Assembly (NCBI RefSeq): GCF_032854445.1
Contig: NC_088295.1
Span: forward strand, 53,859,249-53,923,248
Direction: 5' to 3'
Source: Liolophura sinensis
Taxonomy: Eukaryota; Mollusca; Polyplacophora; Chitonida; Chitonidae
DNA: 64,000 nucleotides
Shown here: positions 1 to 11,830 of the stretch, piece by piece
Layout: each line of letters opens with the position of its first letter
Position numbering within the stretch: position 1 is the stretch's first letter
Notes under the pieces: generated by a model
What the model was told of the DNA's origin: nothing
Seen by the model: the letters and a program-made list of their open reading frames with translations, nothing else
The model's database searches: none
Position numbers and translations under genes: made by a program

Positions 1-230
1 ACTCCAAAATGCTGTCGCCACTAAAGCATCATGCCGAAGACACCAAACATAACCCCACTCACAGCCACATTATAATGGCACTGGGCCTACATCTTTCTTT
101 ACTCTTACCTCTCAGTGCTGAACGCCAATCTACGCAGCAAAAAAGTACCATTTTAAAGTCTTTGGTAAGACACGACCCGGGTTTGATCCAATATCTCCCG
201 GCTTCGAAGATATTACAAGGAGTTGAACTG
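1..230. repeat. dispersed repeat copy, element A
   Basis: This segment resembles 49470-49650. Both share the core words CAGCCACATTAT and CTCTCAGTGCT, an ACCATT...TTAAAGTC block and a GAC.C.ACCC block, in the same order and spacing. I see no coding potential. It looks like an old interspersed element cut by the window edge; the family is not named. Confidence 0.6.
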
Positions 231-872
231 GCAACCAATGTGGGTGAATGATAGATAATAATAAACGCACATATACGGATTAGCCTGGCACAGCGTCGTA
301 CAACAGAAATTCCAGTGTAAATCCATGCATATGATATCGAAAGTTTTATTTTCATAACAATCCTTATAACACCAACTCCCAGCCATATCGATAAAAATGT
401 TCTGAAGAAGGCAGTAATCGAGTAGAAGAGAAGATTTCCGCAAAACATCGTCAATCTCTAAGTACACTGGCACATTGGAGTATAAATACGCAATATGTTT
501 AACAGAGAGTATAACAGTAGCACTCAAACAGGAAAGGAGCAAACAGGACAATTCGATCAATGTATGGTGACAGAAATAATGGCCCACAAATAAATTATCC
601 CCATCTGCAAGATTGTTGTGCGAGAAAGTAAAGCGAAAAATAGTGCACCCTTCATGAAAAAACCGAGGTTGCAAAAATATACCATTGCAGGCCTACCGAC
701 TTTTGCGCCAGTAGGCTTACTTCTAACTGTGGCAAACGCGAACTGGAATAAAAAGTGCTGGAAATGTCTAAAAACGGTAATGTACAAAGTTAATCTGGAC
801 GGACACCGGTGTATTTGAAACTACAAATTGTTGTGAAGAAGTATAATTCCAAACTATTTACAAAACCAGCGG

Positions 873-878
873 TTTATT
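873..878 (-). promoter_or_regulatory. polyadenylation signal of the globin gene
   Basis: AATAAA on the minus strand, about 80 bases after the globin stop codon. Position and orientation fit a 3' end for this gene. Confidence 0.5.
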
Positions 879-959
879 GACACTGCCATTAAGAGATATT
901 TCCTTTATGTCAATGTTACTATTTCATGGTGCGTGCATTCTCTAGCCTTGACTGGGTGA

Positions 960-1312
960 TCACTCGCCATTCGTTCCATATTTGTTAAAATGTACCACAG
1001 ATTCATATCCATGTGTTAGGGCCAGGCGAATGTACTCGAATACAGCCTGCCAGGAATCGTGAATTTCCGGTGAATACTCTTCGCCTAAGGTAAATTCCCA
1101 GACACTGAGTAAAGCATTAGAGTAAATTGTGAAGTACTCTGTTCCGAAGTCTTTAAATGTGGCATGTTTGGCACCGAGTGAAAGCAAAGACATGTCCACG
1201 TCAGTCTCTAGACTTTCTACATTCCGCACTAGTAGATCCACGACCTCCATGAACTTCATCGCGTGGCTACGGAAAACAGGATCGTTTCAGTAATTCTTTC
1301 CCGGTCAGATTT
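960..1312 (-). CDS. globin X-like, exon 2 with frameshift
   Basis: The acceptor TGTTTCAG precedes 1312 after a long pyrimidine tract (1356-1446 on the minus strand). The frame set by exon 1 reads NLTGKELLK and then hits a stop. The frame that carries DPVFRSHAMKFM and the rest of the globin fold begins 1 base later. The break lies at AAAC, so loss of two A from a run (AAAAAC) or gain of one C would explain it. It ends at TGA 960-962. Confidence 0.82.
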
Positions 1313-4300
1313 CTGAAACAGGCAAATATAAGTGGCTGTCAGAAGTAAAACACTCCCAAAAAAAAAAACACAAAAAAAAACACACACACACAAAAAATAA
1401 ACAAAAAAATAAAATAAACAAAAAACAAAACAAACAAAAAAAAAACGGCGTTAAAGTCTTTAGAACAGTAAGCCTTATACCGTACACTTAAACCATAACC
1501 AGTGAACCGGTCTGTACTAATTAAGCTAAACGTTCCTACCGTAACGGCCATCTTCAGTCATATGCACTTCCACGCGGACAATTTCACTAAAGAAACCAGT
1601 TCGAACCCTACCTTATTTTTGGACGGTAGGAACGCCCAGATTAGCTTTGGGCTAGGTATATACCTGTGTAAATGGCAGCCTTATGAAAACTAATCTGCCC
1701 TGCCGTCCAGTGGTACTCTGACCACCTTGCATTAAATGTTCAAATGAAATACTCTTCATTTAATCGTAAAGCAATAAAACAATAAAGCGAATAAACATAT
1801 AAGAGCTACAAAAAACAATCGACCTTTGGGAAGTCAATGACAAAGTTTTCCACATGTGACGTACAAATATGCATATCGTATACTGGTGGAGGACAAGCAG
1901 TTTTCAACAAACCTTAGACATGCGCAAACAGCCACACAAGGGTCGTCGACGGCTTATTGTTACCAAAGCCTCATGAATATGCAGTGATACAGTGCGTTAA
2001 TGGTGGCTGACTCCTAAACAAGAGGCTGCCTGGCTTGTGTATGATCGACGTGCACACATGTATATGCGTCAACGTCGTTTCTGAACCACGGAAACAATCA
2101 TTCACAGTTTTGATGTGTCAATGCAGAAGTGGCGTCTGGCTTTGTAGTTGACGCTAATAATGGCCAGTCATCACAATGTTTATTTTTTCATTACCTGATT
2201 GCTGTTTAACGACAAACTCATGAATTTTCCAATTATAGATGACAGTTAGTGTTATCGGTGGAGAAAACTGGAGAGCCCGTAGGGTAATTTGTTCACCTAT
2301 ATGACAAACTTTCTCACGTGTCACGTGTTGACTTGATAGAAGACCAGAGATTTTCAATGAAGGTTAGACTGTGTAAAAGGTCCAGTGGTTACAGTCAACC
2401 GCCTATTATCACTAAAGACCCATGAACAGAGCGGGCAAATCTATGTACAAATTCCCAGTCAACAGACTGGTGTTCCTGTATAAAACCATGATTCTGCACG
2501 TGCACTCAATCCTCACCCCCAATGCCTACGCCCTCTGCATTGTCATTACACTGGGTAACATCACCGCATGTTTTGACCTAATTGTGCTAAAGCCATGGTG
2601 CTTGGGATTAGTATTTATTTATTTATTTGATTGGTGTTTTACGCCGTACTCAAGAATATTTCACTTATACGACGGAAGACCTTCCCACGTATGACCAGAG
2701 ACGAAGCCAGTAAGAGCTGGATTTGAACTCCCGCATTGGCGAGAGGCTCCTGGGTCATCACGCTGCGCTAGGGCGCTAAGCATCTGAGCCACGGAGGTCC
2801 CCTTGTTAGTATTTAAGAGCTAACAGTTAGAATAAAACCCAGATAAGTGGCCAGATTTCACCAGGGTGTTTGTGACCATTTGCCAACGCTGTCGTCGCTG
2901 CTCTAGTTTTATTCTCTATATACTATAGTATTTATATTCAATGAATTTGCACCTCCTGCATCCTGTGGTTTGATCACCAACATTCCTACAGGATACTACT
3001 GCGCGCGATCATTCTTCAGCTGTTAGCAGTTTTGAAAATATGACACATGCAATATTCCACTCTCCAGGATGCTCTTAGCCCTGGTCATTTTTTGAATAAT
3101 CAAGTCGTTATATCATTGATTTCAATCGAATTGCTTTTTGAGTTCTTCAGTGTTATACTGAGAGCATTACCGGACGGAGTGGCCGAATGATGAGAGAGGA
3201 AATCCCTCACACCCCTACAGGTTCACGACGGGGGATAAACAGTCATTAGATGTGTTCCACGCCCTTATATGTTCACCAATCGAAGATATAAACACTACAA
3301 ATACGTATACATATAAAAAACGTAGCGATGATTACATAGTCCCGACATCGGTGAGCACTCACGTCCTGGCAAGTAAGCACATCAAATATTTACGTGTTTG
3401 CATGAATAAAACATCAATAAAACAATAATCCGCTGATTATAAGATATAGCTTTCGCATGTCGCGTCAGTGGGATAGTGAGAAACAAGCATTCGCAAAGTA
3501 TCGCTTTTCCAATACGTGTCTCCTATCGGTTTGAACTGTTAAAGTCCACATTAGAACAAAAACGGCCATGGTTTTGTCGAAAATGGATAAAACGGCCTAA
3601 TACTTCATCTGTAAGTTGTCATGGTGAAGGCTGGTATGTAGGCCTAAGTAATTCCATACCGGATGAACCGTTCTCAAAAGTCCGGAGGTCCTCCGTGGCC
3701 GAGGTGGTTAGCGTGCCTTTCACCAATGAGGTCGCTGTGACTTCAAGTCTAGCTCATGGAGGCCCTCTCTCTGGTTATACCTGAGAAGGTCTGTCAGCAG
3801 CCTGTGGATGGTCGTAGGTATCCTCCGGGCTCTGCCCGGCTTCTTCCCACCATGTTGCTAGATACCGTCTTATAAGTGAAATATTCTTAAATACCTGTAC
3901 GGCTTAAACAAAAAACCAATAAATGAACAAATAATAAATTTTTCCAAAAGTCCAGGTCTATATCACAGCCATTTTAAAGTTTGGAGACGCATCAAATGTT
4001 AAAAACTACAGGCCTGTTTTTTTATCCAGTTATCTGAGCAAGATTTTTGAGCGTGAGGTCAGTTTTTAACTTTTTACACACCGGAATTACCCTATACCAG
4101 CGTGTTTTTTGCCAGACAGGTTTACCATAAATCAATTGATCGAGCTATACTTTTAAGTCATAAAAGCCCTTGATAAAGTTCATATTTTTTGATATTTCGA
4201 AATCGTTCGATGGAGTATGGCAAAAAATGCAGTTCTGGGGTATTAATGGAAAACTACTCAATTGGTTATTTAGTTACCGGTATCTGGAAAATCAACAATC

Positions 4301-5170
4301 AGTATTATCAAATGAGACCATCCTTCTCGGGAAAGTTTATTGAATTTTGTAGTACACATCAACATCTGGGTTTAATCTTCAACGCACCAAGTCACGGCAA
4401 GATACCTGCTGGTTGTTCAAAAATTTCTTCCAAAGTAACTTTTCGTTATAATTTTGTGTGTGTGTGTGTGTGTTTTTTTTATCTCTTCTAATATAACGGT
4501 ATACAGAATGTGGATTACGCTTTCAACACAAGAACAGCCATATGTGGTACCTTGCCGAGACTTGGCTAAAGTTCGAATTCAAAACATGACGGACGTTGGT
4601 TCGGCTTGTTCGATTCAAAAGTTTAAACGACTGGATTTGCCTACTGTCAAAAGACGGCTGACCGATGCTGGGTGTGACATGACAACAAGTTGGTCGGCTC
4701 TGGGAATCCGTGCATACGAAATGAAAGGGAGGGTTCGAGTTGTTATTTTTAGTGAAACTGTCCTCGTGGAAGTCGACGTAACTGGCGCTGGGCGCTACGT
4801 TATCGTGCGTAGTCCCTCAGGCTAGCTGAGCTAGGAAGAACCAACTTTCAAAGGACTGGTGAACAGAGTAACTGGCGTACTGACTTATTGGCCGACTGAC
4901 AGACGGGGTGCAAATCTACAACAGCCATATTTTATTACGAAGCTCCAAAATTAAGTCTCACCTGAAAGGAAACATATCCTTGATATAAGGGGCCATCTCA
5001 AATATTCGAAGGAATACACTCGTCCCGATGGACTCCATATTTCGAGAGACCACAGGCCAGGTGCTGCGAATCATGTCTATTTGTACCTCCGTGAATGGAG
5101 AGTCCCCCTCCTCCGGCTCCTCTTCCACTTCCTCCACGACGCTGGCCACTTTGGTGTTTTCACACCCCAT
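960..5170 (-). CDS. globin X-like heme protein (two exons, frameshifted)
   Basis: A vertebrate globin X/neuroglobin-type globin, split by a 3.6-kb phase-2 intron. From the ATG at 5170 the protein starts MGCENTKV, then an acidic stretch (residues 13-23), then the A helix with the usual Trp (residue 38) and the CD corner MFPFR (66-70). Exon 2 supplies the E helix with distal His in SHAMKF, proximal His in LGAKHATF, and the GH helices. Total is about 187 aa, normal for globin X. Met-Gly-Cys is the dual myristoylation/palmitoylation motif known for globin X, so membrane attachment and a redox or oxygen-sensing role are inferred. The start at 5170 has a strong context (GACATGG); an in-frame ATG at 5185 would hide the Gly. 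Exon 2 needs a one-base removal (or two-base addition) near 1281 to stay in frame, so this is either an assembly error or a broken gene. Confidence 0.88.
1356..1446. repeat. A/CA-rich simple sequence in the globin intron
   Basis: Long A runs with a (CA)n core. On the minus strand it forms the pyrimidine tract in front of the exon 2 acceptor. Confidence 0.8.
2618..2805 (-). mobile_element. tRNA-headed SINE, core-deleted copy
   Basis: The tRNA-like head (GTGGCTCAGATGC type A box) is at the right end on the minus strand, and the tail with TATTTATT is at the left. The middle of the element (GCCAGCATTATGG to the GGTTGCTGACAG block) is missing. It is flanked by a perfect 10-bp duplication TTAGTATTTA at 2608-2617 and 2806-2815. 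It lies in the globin intron, same strand as the gene. Confidence 0.85.
3684..3940 (+). mobile_element. tRNA-headed SINE, near full length
   Basis: Starts GGAGGTCCTCCGTGGCCGAGG and runs through the B-box-like CTTCAAGTCTAGC, the GGTCTGTCAGCAGCC block, the CCGGGCTCTGCCCGG core and TAAGTGAAATATTCTT to an A-rich tail. An imperfect 13-bp duplication (TTCTCAAAAGTCC and TTTCCAAAAGTCC) flanks it at 3671-3683 and 3941-3953. It lies antisense in the globin intron. Confidence 0.85.
4456..4472. repeat. (GT)n microsatellite
   Basis: About eight GT units in the globin intron. Confidence 0.9.
4962..5170 (-). CDS. globin X-like, exon 1
   Basis: Encodes residues 1-69 plus two bases of codon 70 (CCTTTCAG, then GTGAGA donor). 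It covers the acylation motif, the acidic linker and helices A to the CD corner. Acidic residues are dense between positions 13 and 23. The reading frame stays open upstream of the ATG for at least six codons, which is probably 5' UTR. Confidence 0.88.
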
Positions 5171-5194
5171 GTCTGTTTGTTGCATATCCTTCAC

Positions 5195-5712
5195 CCATTT
5201 TACACTGTGAACCGAAGAAGAAAAAATATTTTGTTACTAAGTTTTCAGATGTAAATATCAGCCCGTCAGTAGTCAAATTCCCAAAGATTAGTTTCATTTA
5301 TTTAAGAGTAGCATGACAATTCTATTTAATTTGAACGATTATGGAAGCAGAGGAAGTCAAGTCTCCACTGGTGTCGGAAAAATATTAAGTGATCCATATT
5401 ATTATCGAATCCATAGGTAATTCAGATTGTCGAATCCTGACGTAATTCATATTGTCGAATGCAATATGTTATTCAGAGAATACCGGTAATTGTTTATGTG
5501 TACATTTCATTGTTAATATCTTATATTCATTATTCCATATGATATTACATATGCCCTGCCATATATAATACAATAACGTTGATTACTGCGTTTTGTTAAT
5601 CACTACAGATTTAATGTCCGACACTGAAACCACTGGTCTCGAATTATAGTTGTTCAAGGAATGTCCCTGACACACATAAAAATGAAGGTCTTGTGTTAAA
5701 GTCTATGCATAA
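5195..5712. other. intergenic, nothing recognised
   Basis: AT-rich sequence upstream of the globin start, so it should hold that gene's promoter. I see no clear TATA box or repeat and cannot place the transcription start. Confidence 0.5.
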
Positions 5713-5915
5713 GTCATATAAGTTGCAACGCTACAATAGGAGTTCAGCGTTTGTGTTACGGTTTACGGGTGTAACTTGTCATATAAGTTGCAAAGCTACA
5801 ATAGGATTTCAACGTTTGTGTTACGGTTTACGGGTGTAACTTGTCATATAAGTTACAAAGCTACAAAAGGAGTTCAACGTTTGTGTTACGGATTAGGCTA
5901 CGGGTGTAACTTGTC
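5713..5915. repeat. 65-bp tandem repeat, 3 copies
   Basis: GTCATATAAGTTGCAA recurs at 5713, 5778 and 5843 (spacing 65). Each copy ends with TTTACGGGTGTAACTT. A decayed partial unit follows. Confidence 0.9.
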
Positions 5916-6034
5916 ATTTGTGTTACCGGCAATGGAAGTAATTCGATGTTTATGTCGAAAGTAGCTCACGTACCGTAAAAGGCCGGCATCACATATGTTA
6001 CACTCTTTAGGAAAGTATAAATTCGACGTTGATG

Positions 6035-6545
6035 TCATAGGTTAATGGACGTCATTTGTTCATGTCAGAGGTTAATGGACGTCATTTGTTCATGTCAGAG
6101 GTTAATGGATGTCATTAGTTGTTTTTGTCAGAGGTTATGGATATAGTTTGTTATTTATATCGCAGGTTATGGATTTATTTTTTTTTTGTCACAGGTTATG
6201 GATATAGTTTGTTGTTTATGTCACAGGTTATGGATATAATTCGTTGTTTATATCATAGGTTATAGATATAGTTTGTTGTTTATGTCACAGGTTATGGATA
6301 CAGTTTGTTGTTTATATCATAGGTTATGGATATAGTTTGTTGTTTATGTCACAGGTTATGGAAATAGTTTGTTGTTTATGTCACAGGTTATGGATATAGT
6401 TTGTTGATTATATCATAGGTTATGGATAGAGTTTGTTGTTTATATCATAGGTTATAGATATAGTTTGTTGTTTATGTCACAGGTTATAGATATAATTTGT
6501 TTTTTATGTCATAGGTTATGGATATAATTTGTTGTTTATGTCAAT
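6035..6545. repeat. 32-bp tandem repeat, about 15 copies
   Basis: The unit is built on AGGTTATGGATATAGTTTGT plus TGTTTATGTCAC, with spacing 32 (for example 6194, 6226, 6258). The first copies are diverged (GAGGTTAATGGACGTCATT). Confidence 0.9.
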
Positions 6546-7211
6546 GACCATTCAGGCGTGTCGGAATGCAATCCATTCACTATTATTACAAAAAGAAATC
6601 CAAGACTAACAAACTTATCGTATATTATTATATACAACAACATCGTTTGTTCCAAACATCCGGGACGGCACACATATAGTGACGTGAGATTCAATAAGTC
6701 GTATGTCAGATGCTATGTTATGTAAAAAACGACTGTCAGTTGTCAAATATATAGCTTGCGGGAGTCGGTAGCTTACGCCAGGCACACCGGTTTCTTCAAG
6801 GCACATCAGTTTCCTCCAGGCACACCGGTTTCCTCCAACCATCATAGACTTGACCGCCGTCATATGTGTGAAATATTCTTGATGACGACGTTAACACCAA
6901 TCAAATCAATATAAAAAAATATAATAAAAAAACACTTGTCATCTTGATTTGTTATTGACGCCATCCCATATCTTCATGACAGTTCTCGTTAACTCTGTAA
7001 ATGCGCCTGACGTCATGCATCACGTAAGCGGTCCAAGTTTATTGTTTATTGATATGGGGGCATCACAGGGAGAATTCCAGAACAAACATTCGTGTCATTG
7101 TCATGCAGACTAATGCAGTAACAGACTCTAATCAATCAATACACCCTATTCTTCAAACAGTCCATACGCAAAACAACATGCTGACAAGACACATTATGTA
7201 TCATTATCACT

Positions 7212-7250
<39 letters not shown>

Positions 7251-8663
7251 TATGTTTGCCAGGGCAGCACACTGAGTATCATTCACCGTAACATATAATG
7301 GCAAAAAGAATGCTTGACAGTGTGCTCAATATTAATATACATCATGCATGAATGTAACCAGACAAATGTTTAGAGACTGGATTTACCTTAATTTATTCCT
7401 CACAATGAGCTGGAGCCTTCCAAAATCTCAGAGCTTTCTTTTAGATATTAACCAAAGGACCGTCATGCTACATGACGACCGGTGATGATCAATTTTTTGA
7501 CAGCGTATCTTTTAATCTGGGAAATTCATTTAACGAGGGGACTGCATGAGTGTAAGACGACACGAAATATTACATGACGGAAATCACAACTGCTGCCAAT
7601 TTGTTTCTTTTTTTTTGCTCTTCTTTACTTTATGTGGCTTTTATACAGTACAGTCGCTTCGAAAATGGCTTTGAATATGTAGCCTGTTTTTTCAATATGG
7701 ATTAGATGTAAGTCTTATTAGTAATATTTTAACAAGGGACCTCCAAATTGCATATAACTTAGGTAGGGTCTCTCTAAGTGTAATTCTTTACCTCGTGTAC
7801 AATTGAGAATCACTGACAACATGAATTAGCATATCTCTAGCTGCTCAACTCAAGAGAAAACAACTGATGTGACATGAAGATACGGCCTGTAACGAATCTA
7901 CTTACCTGTCTCTTTACTTTGAAGAATGAGAGTCTTGAACAATGGAGGTGAAAAGCGGGTTATGTAATAGAAAGTGAACTCCAAAGACATGGGTCGGACA
8001 ATTAACATTCAAAGATATATAGATCTACATTTGCATAATTCCCAGGAACACACTAAGAATCACTTATTCCGTGATGGATGTTTGCCTTTAAGAGAGCACG
8101 CGTACAGATCGATACATGGTGTCCTGTACCTTGTTTAATCTGCTTTCCACCTTCCATTGTATTAGAATCTCGTCAGAATTAGCTTCTGATCGTGGCACTA
8201 CATAATCGCCAACGATGAAACAGCCACTGCAACTGACTTGTATATAGGCTTTTACTTGTAGCGGTCTCCGCAGATATGGACTGCAATATAACCAATGATT
8301 GCTATCGATCGACTTTGGACCGGGGAAAAAAATTACAGGGTACAGGTAAAGAAAGAATGGGAATGGCAGCGCACGGGTCTAATATACATGATCAATTGAG
8401 TCCAGCTTAAGTTCATACAACCGAATGGTTTTTTTCCATAGTGTGACCGGGAATGGAGAGTAGAAGCAAACAATGTCAAAATCTGTCAGGATAAAAGTGC
8501 GAATTGTTCACGGTAATGACAGGCGGCAGATGTTTTACATTGTGTGAAAAAGAAACAGCACCGTTAAAGCTCTGCAATGTTATACTTGCTAACTGAAACG
8601 TATGTCGTCGATTAAAGAGCAGTTTGTAAGCATGTTCTTCCTAATACCATATTTATCCGATCC
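6546..8663. other. intergenic, no gene seen
   Basis: It contains a SINE tail fragment (about 6865-6920, GTGAAATATTCTTGATGACG then CACCAATCAAAT) and an (AT)n tract at 7217-7248. No ORF here looks like a conserved exon. Confidence 0.5.
7217..7248. repeat. (AT)n microsatellite
   Basis: Uninterrupted AT dinucleotides, about 16 units. Confidence 0.95.
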
Positions 8664-9575
8664 GTTCTTCTTGAAAGTACATATTCGACATTCAAATTAC
8701 AAATTCAAACAGCCCTGGGTAACTTAATTGTTCTTCTTGAAAGTACATATTCGACATTCAAATTACAAATTCAAACAGCCCTTGGTAACTTAATTGTTCT
8801 TCTTGAAAGTACATATTCGACATTCAAATTACAAATTCATACAGCCCTGGGTAACTTAATTATTCTTCTTAAAAGTACATATTCGACATTCAAATTACAA
8901 ATTCAAACAGCCCTTGGTAACTTAATTGTTATTCTTGATTCTACATATTCGTCTTTCAAATTACAAATTCAAACAGCCCTGGGTAACTTAATTGTTATTC
9001 TTGATTCTACATATTCGTCTTTCAAATTACAAATTCAAACAGCCCTGGGTAACTTAATTGTTCTTCTTGATACTCATATTCGACTTTTAAATTACAAATT
9101 CAAACAGCCCTGGGTAACTTAATTGTTCTTCTTGAAAGTACATATTCGACTATCAGATTACAAATTTAAACAGCCCTTGGTAACTTAATTGTTCTTCTTG
9201 ATTCTACATATTCGACTTTTAAATTACAAATTCAAACAGCCCTTGGTAACTTAATTGTTCTTCTTGATTCTACATATTCAACTTTTAAATTACAAATTCA
9301 AACAGCCCTTGGTAACTTAATTGTTATTCTTGATACTATATATCCGTCTTTCAAATTACAAATTCAAACAGCCCTGGGTAACTTAATTGTTCTTCTTGAA
9401 AGTACATATTCGACTATCAAATTACAAATTCAAACAGCCCTTGGTAACTTAATTGTTCTTCTTGATTCTACATATTCGACTTTTAAATTACAAATTCAAA
9501 CAGCCCTTGGTAACTTAATTGTTCTTCTTGACACTATATATCCGTCTTCCAAAGAACGATTTCAAACACGACTTG
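8664..9575. repeat. 66-bp tandem repeat, about 14 copies
   Basis: The unit carries TTCTTCTTGAAAGTACATAT, TTCAAATTACAAATTCA and CAGCCCTGGGTAACTTAATT. Early copies are spaced 66 bp (8664, 8730). Some copies carry GATTCTAC in place of AAAGTAC, and the two types form local blocks. The last copies decay. Confidence 0.92.
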
Positions 9576-9579
9576 GCAA

Positions 9580-11050
9580 TAATTGTTCTACTTAATACTA
9601 CATATTAGACATTCATAGGACAAATTCAAACAGCACTCGACAATATTTGTTCTTTTTGATACAGCAAATTCAAACCATTTGATGTACCATGTGAACAGTG
9701 CGGGTTCTATACCACTCATTTGCTTTGTTGAACATACAAAGTGACTACACGCTGGAGAGCTCAATATGTGTAAAGCTTGCTTAATTTAGCGGACAACTGA
9801 GGTATCATGTACTTACTTAAGCCTGTTTGGACTTCATACGACTGTGGGGACGAATTTGCTGATGAGTTATACGGATTTAAAGTGAGATGTGGTAATAACT
9901 AGGCAGAAATACGTCATGTACAAATGCTATATTCGATTTCTTATAGGAGCACAAAACGAGTTATATCCAGTGTCAACGGAACTGTAAAAGTACGTGGCAT
10001 TTCTATGTTACGGGCAGAAAAACAGCGCGAGGAATCGTCAATGTGCTTTAGCAGCGTTCCTACCTGGGAGATCGACTGGGGATGCAGACAAGACGATGTC
10101 AAAGAGCGGAGAGCAGATCAAATTTCAGGTGGGTGTGGTGCTGTAGCTGCTGTATTTCCCAGGGAGATTGGCGGTCGATAACCTGTATAATGACTATAGT
10201 AGATATACGCCCAGGGATGCACCAGTGTACCTCCGATCTTCTCACGTGGTGCACAGGCTGTAAGCTGACGTATATGTAGCTTACCCAACGCTCGATGTAA
10301 CGGTTTTACTCATTTAACTAATGAACTGGAGTGGTGTGGGAGGTGGGGTAAGGGGGGGGGGGGGGGGGTTGGGGGGTCGATCATAACTTTCGTCTCCTAA
10401 TTAAGCTGTATTTGCCTTAATCTGTTCTCGAGTTATGAGAGGCCTGTGTCAAAAGTTAATCCTGCACTGGATCGTTACGACGCCACTCTGGATCACATTT
10501 CTTTAATAGTTACTCGAGACAAAATGCAAAAATCTACATAATAAACCCTGCAGCATAGCATAGCATTGTTTACATTCCATTAAAGCTCTAATGATTTTAG
10601 GTATGTGCCAAGTGTGTTCAGATAGGTTGTAACCCACATTGGCGACCACCCACATGATCTGACGCTACATGATATTGGGCCCTGGGAACCGCAAAAGAAT
10701 GATCTTGTGGTTATACGTGTAGAACCTCTTTGTCTGGTTATCCCACATTAGCCGACACTGACATCATCTGATACTGTATAATATCGACCACAAGGATTTT
10801 ATGGTTCTATCAGAGAACATTTTGGGGGATATAGGGACAACTCGCATAAGCGTGCACCCACATAATCTGACACATGATATCAACGATATTAGGATTAAGG
10901 TAGAAAAAATCGTTGCCCTCAAGACCTATATCACCAAGTGGATATAAAGGGCAGTCCTATATCAAAGATACTATGATTAACTCTGGAAAATTTGTCCTCA
11001 AGCACTGAGCTAAGCTAAAGACAACCCCTACGTATTAGAATATAAGACTG
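9580..11050. other. intergenic, possible orphan exon, otherwise nothing recognised
   Basis: On the plus strand 9945-10125 is open, preceded by TTCTTATAG and followed by CAG|GTGGGTG, so it has the shape of an internal exon. The encoded peptide (for example VPTWEIDWGCRQDD) matches no family I know, so coding status is doubtful. A G17 run follows at 10352-10368. Confidence 0.25.
10352..10376 (+). repeat. poly-G tract
   Basis: G17, then TT, then G6. It could form a G-quadruplex; its length is likely to vary or be mis-assembled. Confidence 0.9.
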
Positions 11051-11059
11051 GGCTTGCCG

Positions 11060-11830
11060 CTTGTCCTCTAGAACTGGTCATACCATGAGGCTGGACGGAT
11101 GTGAGACTAACGCTGTACACACTGTTTGTTCTCTAGAACTGGACATACCATCAGACTGGAGAGAACCATTGTCCTGTATATCAGATGTGAGATTATCTCT
11201 GGACACGCTGTTTGCCCTCTAGAACTGGACATACCATCGGACTGGAGAGAACCATTGTCCTATACATCAGATGTGAGACTAACGCTGTACACACTGTTTG
11301 TCCTTAGAACTGGACATACCATCAGACTGGACAAAACCACTGTCCTATACATCTGATGTGAGGAAAGCACTGTACACACTGTTTGTCCTCTAGAACTGGA
11401 TATACCATCAGGCTGGATAGAACCATTGTCCTATACATCAGATGTGAGACTAACGCTGTACACACTGTTTGTCCTCTAGAACTGGACATACCATCAGACT
11501 GGAGAGAACCATTGTCCTGTATATCAGATGTGAGATTATCTCTGGACACGCTGTTTGCCCTCTAGAACTGGACATACCATCAGACTGGAAAGAACCATTG
11601 TCCTATACATCAGATGTGAGACTAACGCTGTACACACTGTTTGTCCTCTAGAACTGGACATACCATCAGACTGGACAAAACCACTGTCCTATACATCTGA
11701 TGTGAGGAAAGCGCTGTACACACTGTTTGTCATCTAGAGCTGGTCATACCATCAGACTGGAGAGAACCATTGTCCTATACATCAGATGTGAGACTAACGC
11801 TGTACACACTGTTTGTCCTCAAAAGGGCTG
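11060..11830. repeat. 86-bp tandem repeat, about 9 copies
   Basis: The unit includes CTCTAGAACTGGACATACCA, CCATTGTCCTATACATCAGA and CTGTACACACTGTTTGTC, spaced 86 bp (for example 11383, 11469, 11555). Variant units (GGACACGCTGTTTGCC or GGAAAGCGCTG) alternate in a higher-order pattern. The short ORFs in every copy are a by-product of the repeat. Confidence 0.92.

Noticed and set aside
960-1265. Use of the CCGTAG acceptor to avoid the globin frameshift
   Set aside because: It would join MFPF directly to the E-helix His and remove the CD-D loop, which a heme pocket needs; the skipped bases encode a family-like segment.
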